A stretch of DNA of 64,000 nucleotides from Hydrogenophilaceae bacterium (lineage in GTDB: Bacteria > Pseudomonadota > Gammaproteobacteria > Burkholderiales > Thiobacillaceae): assembly GCA_024709485.1 (NCBI GenBank), contig JANJWO010000065.1, positions 61,670 through 125,669 on the forward strand, given 5' to 3'. Positions 10,052-18,071 of the stretch are shown here, piece after piece. A program made the position numbers and the translations under genes. The notes under the pieces are model-generated. The model had not been told where the DNA came from. It ran no database searches and was given only the letters and a program-made list of their open reading frames with translations. The stretch's first letter is position 1. Each line of letters starts with the position of its first letter.

Positions 10052-10627
10052 TTAAGCTGCGTGCCTCGGGTAGAACGCCTCGACCTGCTTTTTCAGCGGG
10101 GCGATGAAGGCGGGCGCCTCGATTTCGATGATCTGGTCGGCGATCCAAGACTGGTCGCGCGCTTCCATCACTTCGCGGATGCAGTTGGCGAGGTAGCGCT
10201 TGACCACGAAATTGGGGGTTTCCGGATCGAAGTCGAAGCCGGCGTAGTCGGCCCAGCGCTGGTTGAACTTGTTGAGAATGGCTTCGACGTAGGGGTGGCC
10301 GTGGTCGCCGACGACGGTATGGATGTTGTCTTCCAGGATCTCGGCCATTTTCACGCCCAGCGCGCCGATGAGCTCGGCGCGCTCCTCGTCGTCGATGCGC
10401 CCGTGCACCATGCGGTCCACCAGATGCACCATGTAGGCGATGAGTTCGGTCAGCAGGGTGAAGCCGCGCTGCGGCGTGATGATGTCGTATTCGGCTTGGG
10501 ACAGGCTGATCACCGCCTTGTCCGCCAGCTTCCAGATGGTCACGGACAGGGCCGTGGCCTGGTCCTTCGGGCCGTGGCCGTCTTCGCCCTCGCGAAACCA
10601 GGCCGTTTTGACGCGTATGCCGCTCAT
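10052..10627 (-). CDS. Hypothetical protein, about 190 aa
   Basis: Start trimmed to MSGIRVKTAWFREGEDGHGPKDQATALSVTIWKLADKAVISLSQAEYDIITPQRGFTLL; compact spacing in the minus-strand block; start uncertain by a few nt. Confidence 0.7.
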   Translation of the reverse strand: MSGIRVKTAWFREGEDGHGPKDQATALSVTIWKLADKAVISLSQAEYDIITPQRGFTLLTELIAYMVHLVDRMVHGRIDDEERAELIGALGVKMAEILEDNIHTVVGDHGHPYVEAILNKFNQRWADYAGFDFDPETPNFVVKRYLANCIREVMEARDQSWIADQIIEIEAPAFIAPLKKQVEAFYPRHAA

Positions 10628-10628
10628 A

Positions 10629-11480
10629 TCATTCTCCTGTGGCAATCGGGCGGGCGGGATCGGTGATCCACTCGCCCCACGAACCGGGGTAGAGGCGCGA
10701 GCCGGAAAGGCCTGCCGCCTCCATGGCCAGCACATTGAGGCAGGCGGTGACGCCGGAGCCGCACAGGTGGATCACCTCGTGCGGCGCCGCGCCTTTCAGC
10801 AGGGCCTGATACTGTTCACGCAGCGCCTCCGGCGGCAGCATGGTGCCGTCGATGTCGAGGTTTTCCTCGAACGGCCAGTTGAGCGATCCGGGGATGTGTC
10901 CCGGGATCGGGTCGAAGGGCTCGTATTCGCCGGTGAAGCGGCGGTCCGGGCGCGCATCGATCAGGCGGGTCTTGCCGTCGTTCATGGCCTGCACGACTTC
11001 CTCGGCGGAAACCCACTGGCCGCGCTCGGGCAGGCAGGCGCAGGAGGCGCTGCGGATGTCCGTCGGCGCTTCCTTGGCGAGGGGGCGCTTTTCGCGCTGC
11101 CACTTGGGAAAGCCGCCATCCAGCAGGGCGACGTCGGGATGCCCGAGCCAGCGCAGCAGCCACCACATGCGCGCGGCCATGGAGCCGTAGCTGTCGTCGT
11201 AGACGACAACCTGGCGGTTGACGCCGACGCCCCATTTGCAGAGTTTCTCGGTCAGCAGCTTGGGGTCGGGCAGCGGGTGCCGGCCGGTCTTGGCGCCCTT
11301 CGGGCTGGACAGGTCGTTGTCCAGGTGTGCGTAGCGCGCGCCCGGGATGTGGCCTGCGTCATAGGCCCGGCGGCCGCCTTCCGGATCGGTCAGCGTGAAG
11401 CGGCAGTCGAAGATGACCCAGTCGGGATCACCCAAATGCGCGGCCAGTTCCTGCGTGGAAATCAGTGTGGTGTAGCTCAT
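10629..11480 (-). CDS. 3-mercaptopyruvate/thiosulfate sulfurtransferase (two rhodanese domains)
   Basis: VIFDCRFTLTDPEGGRRAYDAGHIPGARY; active-site loop CGSGVT (HLCGSGVTACLN), the MST-type signature. Confidence 0.9.
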   Translation of the reverse strand: MSYTTLISTQELAAHLGDPDWVIFDCRFTLTDPEGGRRAYDAGHIPGARYAHLDNDLSSPKGAKTGRHPLPDPKLLTEKLCKWGVGVNRQVVVYDDSYGSMAARMWWLLRWLGHPDVALLDGGFPKWQREKRPLAKEAPTDIRSASCACLPERGQWVSAEEVVQAMNDGKTRLIDARPDRRFTGEYEPFDPIPGHIPGSLNWPFEENLDIDGTMLPPEALREQYQALLKGAAPHEVIHLCGSGVTACLNVLAMEAAGLSGSRLYPGSWGEWITDPARPIATGE

Positions 11481-11564
11481 CTGCTTTTGTCTGCTTCAGA
11501 AAGAAATCGCCCGCCGCCTGGCACCTGGCGGCGGGCGATTTTCCCGGTCTATCGGCCCGGACGA

Positions 11565-11897
11565 TCAGTAGCCGCCCTTGCCGTAGGGCTTGGGCAGGCC
11601 GGCGATGCGCACGGCCTGGCGAGCGGGCTGGTTGGGGAACAGCGTGTACAGCAGGGTTTTCCAGTCCTTGCTGTCGTCTTCCTCCTTCAGGGCGATGAGC
11701 ATGTTGCGGAAATTGGGGGTCTGGCCGTGCTGCTTGTACTGATCGCGCAGCCAGTTGATGACGAACCAGTGCTCGTCGGTCAAGGTGATTTTTTCCCGCT
11801 CCGCCAGAATCGGGCAGATCTCTTCGTCGTATACAGGCTCCAACAGGAAATCCTCATCGCCGGTTTCCAGTTCTTCGCCGTTATACATGACTCCCAT
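11565..11897 (-). CDS. DsrC/TusE-family protein lacking both C-terminal cysteines (RspA-like)
   Basis: MGVMYNGEELETGDEDFLLEPVYDEEICPILAEREKITLTDEHWFVINWLRDQY...QAVRIAGLPKPYGKGGY aligns with DsrC (17 kb) ending QACKIAGLPKPTGCI. Confidence 0.9.
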   Translation of the reverse strand: MGVMYNGEELETGDEDFLLEPVYDEEICPILAEREKITLTDEHWFVINWLRDQYKQHGQTPNFRNMLIALKEEDDSKDWKTLLYTLFPNQPARQAVRIAGLPKPYGKGGY

Positions 11898-11945
11898 GAT
11901 TGATACTCCTATAAAGTTTGAGTTGAACAAAAAAGCAAATAAAGG

Positions 11946-12545
11946 CTAGACCGCCTCGGCCGCGCCGATGGCGTTGATGGACTTGTGCGGAATGAAGATG
12001 CCGCAGCCCAGTTTGCGATGCAAACCCAGGCCCTGCTGCTGCACACGGATGGCGTGTTCGATGGGCAGGCCGTGCAGCATCAGGCTGTAGCCGGACGCTA
12101 TTTTCTCACCATCGAAGAACATTTGGGGCCTGCCGCAGATGAAACGGGTTTGAATATTCATCGCGTCCAGCTGGCTCAGGATGTCGCGGGTGAAACCCAG
12201 CTCGTCCTGGCTGCCCGTGCACACGAGATGCGCATACAGGGGCGTATGCTGGGTCAGCGCCTTGACCTTGGCCTTGCCCAGGGTGAGGCTATGGCCGGCA
12301 ACCGTGAACGACTGGCCGCTCAACTTTTCCAGGTCGGCGAGCCGGGCTGCCGGGAAGCGGATCACCAGCTTGGCGCGCCGGTTCAGGAGGATCTCGCCCT
12401 TGCCGGTATCGGCCCCCTGAATCGGATGGATGCCCACGTCCGCGTCCGCCATCCAGGGCGCGATCGAAAGCAGGCCCTGGAGCAGCGCCCAGGCGTGGTC
12501 GAGGGGGAGGGTGTGCCCCTTGAGCTCGAATTGGATATCCGACAC
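11946..12545 (-). CDS. Cas6/Cmx6-type (subtype MYXAN) endoribonuclease homologue, stand-alone
   Basis: MSDIQFELKGHTLPLDHAWALLQGLLSIAPWMADADVGIHPIQG...PLYAHLV...and C-terminal Gly-rich loop QQQGLGLHRKLGCGIFIPHKSI, as in Cas6/Cmx6. Confidence 0.8.
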   Translation of the reverse strand: MSDIQFELKGHTLPLDHAWALLQGLLSIAPWMADADVGIHPIQGADTGKGEILLNRRAKLVIRFPAARLADLEKLSGQSFTVAGHSLTLGKAKVKALTQHTPLYAHLVCTGSQDELGFTRDILSQLDAMNIQTRFICGRPQMFFDGEKIASGYSLMLHGLPIEHAIRVQQQGLGLHRKLGCGIFIPHKSINAIGAAEAV

Positions 12546-12595
12546 GGCAGAGATATCGATGTCTTTCGCCTCTGCGTGGTCTTCGTATAGCCAGC

Positions 12596-12844
12596 CTATT
12601 TTGATTCTCCTTCGCTTGCCGCGCCGCCCTCGGCTTCATGGCGCGCCGCCCAGTCCAGCATGGCCTGTCCCCAGATTTTCGCCGTGTGCGGATCGATGTC
12701 GAAAATGGTGAAACGCTTGATTTCACGGATGCGCACCCGCAACGTGACGTAGTCGGCCTGGTGGCTGACGTGCTGGAGCTCGATTTCCTGCCGATACGGG
12801 GTGGCAGTGAATTTCTCCAGGTTTTTGATCTCGATTTCGTCCAT
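12596..12844 (-). CDS. Hypothetical small protein, 82 aa
   Basis: MDEIEIKNLEKFTATPYRQEIELQHVSHQADYVTLRVRIREIKRFTIFDIDPHTAKIWGQAMLDWAARHEAEGG; first gene of the divergent block. Confidence 0.65.
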   Translation of the reverse strand: MDEIEIKNLEKFTATPYRQEIELQHVSHQADYVTLRVRIREIKRFTIFDIDPHTAKIWGQAMLDWAARHEAEGGAASEGESK

Positions 12845-13014
12845 TTTCCTTTGAAAGTCAAGGCGTTAAAAAGTTCTGTGCGACTGGCCGGCTTGTTTAT
12901 ATGGGGCCGGGCATGCAAAATTCAATAATATCAAAAATGCTAATATTCCATACTTTTGCAAGTGTGTCATTGGTGTCGCCGGCTGAACAGCGCCCGAGCG
13001 GGGTGAGGGGCGTA

Positions 13015-13045
13015 TAACCCATTTGGGTAGGTGGGATTAACCCAT
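13015..13045. promoter_or_regulatory. Candidate operator in the divergent dsr intergenic region
   Basis: Two TAACCCAT boxes (13015-13022 and 13038-13045), 23 bp apart, the first inside the palindrome ACCCATTTGGGT (13017-13028). Confidence 0.35.
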
Positions 13046-13229
13046 CCTGATGATGGTGCCAAGGCGAAGCCGGGGGGTAGTATGCCACTCACGGTTTTTA
13101 TGGCGCAAACACGATTCCTTATCGTGCTGCAGTCGGGCGTTGATCCCGTCCGATTCCGCAAGTTTGAGGCGGGCCCGGACCGTAAATTCACATGTGAGTT
13201 TTGACTATTTAACTGAATGGAGAGTAAAC

Positions 13230-14522
13230 ATGGCTAAGAAAATGTATGACACGCCCATGCTCGACCAGCTGGAAGGCGGTCCCTGGCCCAGTTTCGTAAC
13301 CGGTTTGAAGCGGCTGGCCAAAGACAAGGACATGATGGTTGACCTGCTGGGTCAATTGGAGGCGTCCTACCGGGACATCAAGGGCTACTGGAAGGGCGGC
13401 ACCGTCGGCGTGTTCGGTTACGGCGGCGGCGTGATTCCGCGCTTCACCGAGCTGAAGGACGAGAACGAAAAGCCCGTCTACCCCGAAGCGGCTGAATTCC
13501 ACACCCTGCGCATCCAGCCGCCCGCTGGTATGCACTACGACACCAAGACCCTGCGCTGGATGTGCGATGTCTGGGAAAAACATGGCTCCGGCCTGATTGC
13601 TTTCCACGGCCAGTCCGGCGACATTATGTTCCAGGGCATCCGGTCCGATGGCGTGCAGGCTGCTTTTGACGAGCTGAACGAAGGCGGCTTCGACATGGGC
13701 GGCGCCGGCCCCGCGCTGCGCACCTCCATGTCCTGCGTGGGTTCCGCCCGCTGCGAAATGTCCTGCTTCGACGAGGCCCGCGCCCTGCGCACCGTCATCA
13801 ACGCCAACATCGATGACATGCACCGCCCGGCCCTGCCCTACAAGTTCAAGTTCAAGTTCTCCGGCTGCCCGAACGACTGCGTGAACTCCATCCAGCGCGG
13901 CGACATGGCCGTCATCGGCACCTGGCGCGACAACATGCGGGTGAACGAAGAGCTGGTGCAAGCCTGGGTTGCCAAGAACGGCAAGGGCGAGCTGGTCAAC
14001 CAGGTTATCAGCATGTGCCCGACCAAGGCGCTGTCGCTGAAGAAGGTCGGCGCCGAGAGCAAGGCCGACGGCGTGGTTGCGGTCAAGGTTGACGCCGAAG
14101 ACTGCATGGAAATCGACAATCACAACTGCGTGCGCTGCATGCACTGCCTGAACGTCATCCCCGGCGGCCTGCTGCCCGGCAACGACAAGGGCGTGACCAT
14201 CCTGGTCGGCGGCAAGCGCACCCTGAAGATCGGCGACCTGATGGGCACCGTGGTGATTCCGTTCATGAAGCTCGAATCCGACGAGGATTTCGAGAAGCTG
14301 AACGATCTGGGCCGCAACGCCATCGACTTCTTTGCGGAAAACGCACTGGAGCACGAGCGTACCGGCGAGATGATCGACCGTATCGGCCTGGTCAACTTCC
14401 TGGAAGGCATCGGTCTGGAGATTGATCCCAACATGATCTCCCATCCGCGCTCGAACCCCTTCATCCGCATGGATGGCTGGGACGAAGAGGCGGCCAAGTG
14501 GGAAGAGCGCAAGAGCGCTTGA
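13230..14522 (+). CDS. dsrA: Reverse-type dissimilatory sulfite reductase alpha subunit
   Basis: MAKKMYDTPMLDQLEGGPWPSFVTGLKRLAKDKDMMVDLLGQLEASYRDIKGYWKGGTVGVFGYGGGVIPRF; siroheme/4Fe-4S cysteines and ferredoxin insert; first gene of dsr operon. Confidence 0.97.
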   Translation: MAKKMYDTPMLDQLEGGPWPSFVTGLKRLAKDKDMMVDLLGQLEASYRDIKGYWKGGTVGVFGYGGGVIPRFTELKDENEKPVYPEAAEFHTLRIQPPAGMHYDTKTLRWMCDVWEKHGSGLIAFHGQSGDIMFQGIRSDGVQAAFDELNEGGFDMGGAGPALRTSMSCVGSARCEMSCFDEARALRTVINANIDDMHRPALPYKFKFKFSGCPNDCVNSIQRGDMAVIGTWRDNMRVNEELVQAWVAKNGKGELVNQVISMCPTKALSLKKVGAESKADGVVAVKVDAEDCMEIDNHNCVRCMHCLNVIPGGLLPGNDKGVTILVGGKRTLKIGDLMGTVVIPFMKLESDEDFEKLNDLGRNAIDFFAENALEHERTGEMIDRIGLVNFLEGIGLEIDPNMISHPRSNPFIRMDGWDEEAAKWEERKSA

Positions 14523-14534
14523 TCGCTGTCCTAC

Positions 14535-14558
14535 GCCGCGCGGGCAAGCCCGCGCGGC
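14535..14558 (+). promoter_or_regulatory. Intercistronic hairpin between dsrA and dsrB
   Basis: GCCGCGCGGG-CAAG-CCCGCGCGGC, perfect 10-bp stem, 4-nt loop. Confidence 0.8.
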
Positions 14559-14585
14559 TGTGTTTACATACTGGAGGTTATTAAC

Positions 14586-15656
14586 ATGGCTGATTTGCGT
14601 CCCCCGATCGAAAGCGGCGTACCCGACCCGATGCCCCTCATGCATCCGGTCATGAAGAAGAACTACGGCAAGTGGGTGTTCCATTCCCATCCCAAGCCCG
14701 GCGTGCTGTATCACCGCGCCGAAAGCGGCGATGAGGTCTGGACCGTCAAGGCCGGTACCCAGCGCCAGATGGACGTCTACACCATCCGCCTGCTGTCGGA
14801 TATCGCCGACAAGTATGCCGATGGCCACGTGCGCTTCACCACGCGCTCCAACATCGAATACATGGTGGCCGACCAGGCCAAGGTCGAGCCCCTGATCAAG
14901 GCGCTCACCGACGCCGGCTTCCCGGTTGGCGGCACCGCCAACTCCGTGTCCATGATCGCCCACACCCAGGGCTTCCTGCACTGCGACATTCCCGGCACCG
15001 ACGCTTCCGGCGCCGTGAAGGCCCTGATGGACGAGCTGTATGAAGAGTTCATCAAGTGCGAGATGCCCAACCGCGTGAAACTGTCCACCTCCTGCTGCGA
15101 GATCAACTGCGGCGGCCAGGCTGACATCGCGATCATCATGCAGCACACCAAGCCGCCGAAGATCAACCACGATCTGGTGGCCAACGTCTGCGAGCGTCCG
15201 TCGGTCGTGGCGCGTTGCCCGGTGGCGGCGATCCGTCCCGCCCTGGTGAACGGCAAGCCCTCGCTGGAAGTGGACGAGAAGAAATGCATCTGCTGCGGCG
15301 CCTGCTACCCGCCCTGCCCCCCGATGCAGATCAACGATCCCGAGCATTCCAAGTTCGCGATCTGGATCGGCGGCAAGAACTCCAACGCCCGTTCCAAGCC
15401 CACCTTCCACAAGCTGGTGGCCGCTGGCATCCCGAACAATCCGCCGCGTTGGCCCGAGGTGAGCGAGATCGTCAAGAAGATCCTGCGCGTGTACAAGGAA
15501 GACGCCCGTCCCTGGGAGCGTATGAGTGACTGGATCGACCGCATCGGTTGGCCCCGTTTCTTCGAGAAGACCGGCCTGCCGTTCACCAAGTACCACATCG
15601 ACAACTGGCGCGGTTCCCGTGCCAGCCTGAACGCCTCCACGCACATCCGCTTCTAA
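14586..15656 (+). CDS. dsrB: Reverse-type dissimilatory sulfite reductase beta subunit
   Basis: RFTTRSNIEYMV...KLSTSCCEINCGGQADIAII...CICCGACYPPCPPMQI; DsrB signatures. Confidence 0.97.
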   Translation: MADLRPPIESGVPDPMPLMHPVMKKNYGKWVFHSHPKPGVLYHRAESGDEVWTVKAGTQRQMDVYTIRLLSDIADKYADGHVRFTTRSNIEYMVADQAKVEPLIKALTDAGFPVGGTANSVSMIAHTQGFLHCDIPGTDASGAVKALMDELYEEFIKCEMPNRVKLSTSCCEINCGGQADIAIIMQHTKPPKINHDLVANVCERPSVVARCPVAAIRPALVNGKPSLEVDEKKCICCGACYPPCPPMQINDPEHSKFAIWIGGKNSNARSKPTFHKLVAAGIPNNPPRWPEVSEIVKKILRVYKEDARPWERMSDWIDRIGWPRFFEKTGLPFTKYHIDNWRGSRASLNASTHIRF

Positions 15657-15675
15657 GCGGCGCGCTCGGAGGAAA

Positions 15676-15714
15676 TCGTGCCCGCCGGTCTGCCGGCCGG
15701 TGGGCATGATTTTA
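15676..15714 (+). promoter_or_regulatory. Intercistronic hairpin between dsrB and dsrE
   Basis: ATCGTGCCCGCCGG-tctgccgg...CCGGTGGGCATGAT, about 14-bp stem with wobble pairs. Confidence 0.65.
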
Positions 15715-15743
15715 AATAGAACTAGAGATTGCATGGATAAAGC

Positions 15744-16136
15744 ATGAAAATCGCGATTATGGTTAATGAGGGTCCCTACACCCATCAGGCAACCGATTCT
15801 GCTTACCAATTTGCCAAGGCAGCCATTGCCAAAGGCCATGAGATTACCCGGGTGTTTTTCTATCACGACGGCGTCAACAATGGCACCCGTCTGACGGTGC
15901 CCCCCCAGGATGATCGTCATATCGTCAACCGCTGGTCCGAAATGGGCACCCAGCACAATATCGATCTGGTGATCTGCATTGCCGCGGCTCAGCGCCGTGG
16001 CCTGCTCGACGAGAACGAAGCCAAGCGCCAAGGCAAGAATGCCGACAACATTGCGCCCGGCTTCCGTATTTCCGGTCTGGGGCAGCTGGTGGAAGCCGGC
16101 ATTCAGTCCGACCGCCTGGTTGTGTTTGGCGACTGA
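15744..16136 (+). CDS. dsrE: Sulfur transfer protein DsrE
   Basis: MKIAIMVNEGPYTHQATDSAYQFAKAAIAKGHEITRVFFYHDGVNNG...LVICIAAAQRRGLLDE; conserved sulfur-carrier Cys region. Confidence 0.96.
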   Translation: MKIAIMVNEGPYTHQATDSAYQFAKAAIAKGHEITRVFFYHDGVNNGTRLTVPPQDDRHIVNRWSEMGTQHNIDLVICIAAAQRRGLLDENEAKRQGKNADNIAPGFRISGLGQLVEAGIQSDRLVVFGD

Positions 16137-16156
16137 CAGTAACAGGGATTAGGAAA

Positions 16157-16549
16157 ATGTCTGACGAAATGGATTTCGAAGAAGGCGGCACGGTTAAAAA
16201 GTTCATGTTCGTGAACCGCAAGGCCCCCTATGGCACCATCTACGCGCTGGAAGGCCTGGAAGTCGTGCTGATTTCCGCTGCGTTCGATCAGGACGTGAGC
16301 CTTGCCTTCGTGGATGACGGCGTGTTCCAACTGGTCAAGGGCCAGAAGACCGACGGCGTCGAGATGAAGAACTTCTCGCCCACCTATCGTGCGCTGGAAG
16401 GCTACGACATCGAGAAGCTGTACGTGGACCGCGAGTCCCTGGAAGCGCGTGGTTTGACCGAAGATGATCTGCTGGTTGATGTCCAGGTCATGTCCGCCGC
16501 CGAGATGGGCGACATGATGGCCCAGCAGGATGTCTTAATCAGCTTCTAA
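16157..16549 (+). CDS. dsrF: Sulfur relay protein DsrF
   Basis: KKFMFVNRKAPYGTIYALEGLEVVLISAAFDQDVSLAFVDDGVFQL; between dsrE and dsrH. Confidence 0.95.
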   Translation: MSDEMDFEEGGTVKKFMFVNRKAPYGTIYALEGLEVVLISAAFDQDVSLAFVDDGVFQLVKGQKTDGVEMKNFSPTYRALEGYDIEKLYVDRESLEARGLTEDDLLVDVQVMSAAEMGDMMAQQDVLISF

Positions 16550-16562
16550 GGGGAACCTCAAA

Positions 16563-16859
16563 ATGCTGCATATCGTGAACAAATCCCCATTCGACACCGG
16601 CTCCCTTGCCAGCGTGTTGCGTGTGGCCAAGAAAGACGGCGGCGCCGTGTTGCTGATCGAAGACGGCGTCTATGCCGCCGTCAAGAGCAGCGCAACCGAA
16701 GCCAGTCTGAAAGCAGCCGGCATGCCGGTGTATGTACTGCAAGCTGACGCGGACGCCCGTGGCCTCCAGAGCAAGCTCATGGAAGGCGTGAACATGGTCG
16801 ACTACGGCGGGTTTGTGGATTTGGTGGCGGGGCACGACAACGTGCAATCCTGGCTGTAA
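16563..16859 (+). CDS. dsrH: Sulfur relay protein DsrH
   Basis: MLHIVNKSPFDTGSLASVLRVAKKDGGAVLLIEDGVYAAV; DsrH/TusB family. Confidence 0.95.
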   Translation: MLHIVNKSPFDTGSLASVLRVAKKDGGAVLLIEDGVYAAVKSSATEASLKAAGMPVYVLQADADARGLQSKLMEGVNMVDYGGFVDLVAGHDNVQSWL

Positions 16860-16893
16860 GTTTTTTAATGATTCTTTCGAGAGGAGTTGAATC

Positions 16894-17226
16894 ATGGCAA
16901 TGGATGTAAACGGCGTTTCTATCGAGACCGATGAAGAAGGTTTCCTGGTCAACCTGAGCGACTGGAATCCCGATGTCGCATTGGAGCTGGCCAAAGGCGA
17001 AAGCATCGAGCTGACCGAACAGCACTGGGAAGTGATCAACTTCCTGCGCGAGTACTACGACGAGTATCAAATTGCGCCTGCCGTGCGCGTGCTGACCAAG
17101 GCGATCGGCAAGAAGCTCGGTCCGGACAAGGGCAACAGCAAGTACCTGTACGACCTGTTCCCCTACGGCCCCGGCAAGCAGGCGTGCAAGATCGCCGGTC
17201 TGCCCAAGCCCACCGGCTGTATCTAA
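16894..17226 (+). CDS. dsrC: DsrC sulfur carrier
   Basis: MAMDVNGVSIETDEEGFLVNLSDWNP...QACKIAGLPKPTGCI; both C-terminal cysteines present. Confidence 0.97.
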   Translation: MAMDVNGVSIETDEEGFLVNLSDWNPDVALELAKGESIELTEQHWEVINFLREYYDEYQIAPAVRVLTKAIGKKLGPDKGNSKYLYDLFPYGPGKQACKIAGLPKPTGCI

Positions 17227-17291
17227 GCAGGCAATCGCTGTTTGCCTGCCAAGCGGCAATGAAGCGGTGGCCCTCCTGCGGGCTGCCGCTT
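17227..17291 (+). promoter_or_regulatory. Two successive hairpins between dsrC and dsrM
   Basis: GCAGGCAA...TTGCCTGC (17227-17249) and AAGCGGTGGCCC-tcctgc-GGGCTGCCGCTT (17262-17291). Confidence 0.7.
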
Positions 17292-17328
17292 GCTCCGAAT
17301 GTCCATTAAACGGAAGACCGACTGACGC

Positions 17329-18057
17329 ATGTCTACGCTTTCCATCATTTACGTGGTGCTGTTCTACGTCGCGACCTTGCTGCTGGTAGTGGGCCTGGCG
17401 CGAAAAATAGTGCAATACACGCGCAGCCCCGCCCCCCTAAAGATTCCGACCACTCCCGCGCCGACTTCCACGTCGGGGGTGGCCTACCGCATGGCCAAAG
17501 AGGTCGTGCTGTTCGAAAGCCTGTTCAAATCCAGCAAGTGGACCTGGATTTTCGGCTGGATGTTCCATTTCGGCATGCTCCTTGTGCTGGTTCGCCATCT
17601 GCGCTATTTCGTGGCTGACGTTCCCGGCTGGCTCGCCGCCATGCAGCCCTTCGGCAAATATGCCGCCTTCATGATGGTGGCCGGCCTCGCCGGGCTGTGG
17701 GCGCGCCGCTTCCTGGTCGACCGGGTGCGCTACATCTCCACTCTGTCGGACCATCTGATGCTGGCGCTGCTCATGGCCATCGGCATCTCCGGCGCCCTGA
17801 TGACTTTCGTCTCGCACACCGACATCGTGTCGCTCAAGATGTTCGCGCTCGGCCTGGTGCGTCTGTCGCCCCAGCCTGTTCCCGAAACGCCGATCCTGCT
17901 GGTGCACCTGGCCACGGTGGCCGCGCTGATGATCATCTTCCCGATCAGCAAGCTGCTGCATGCGCCGGGCGTGTTCTTCAGCCCCACTCGCAACCAGGTG
18001 GACAACCCCCGCGAGCGCCGCCATTTGGCGGACTGGGCTGCCCAGCTTGAGAAATAA
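17329..18057 (+). CDS. dsrM: Membrane cytochrome b-type subunit DsrM
   Basis: NarI-like TM protein MSTLSIIYVVLFYVATLLLVVGLARKIVQYTRSPAPLKIPTTPAPTS...FHFGMLLVLVRHLRYF. Confidence 0.95.
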   Translation: MSTLSIIYVVLFYVATLLLVVGLARKIVQYTRSPAPLKIPTTPAPTSTSGVAYRMAKEVVLFESLFKSSKWTWIFGWMFHFGMLLVLVRHLRYFVADVPGWLAAMQPFGKYAAFMMVAGLAGLWARRFLVDRVRYISTLSDHLMLALLMAIGISGALMTFVSHTDIVSLKMFALGLVRLSPQPVPETPILLVHLATVAALMIIFPISKLLHAPGVFFSPTRNQVDNPRERRHLADWAAQLEK

Positions 18058-18071
18058 GACAGGAGATTTGC

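Noticed and set aside
7201-12844. CRISPR array accompanying the Cas6-like gene
   Set aside because: No regularly spaced direct repeats seen here or elsewhere in the window; small or degenerate arrays cannot be excluded by eye.
13209-16031. 940-aa minus-strand ORF opposite dsrA-dsrE
   Set aside because: Mirror ORF of high-GC coding sequence; the plus strand encodes unmistakable DsrA/DsrB and the antisense translation is low-complexity His/Val/Gly/Ala with no motif.
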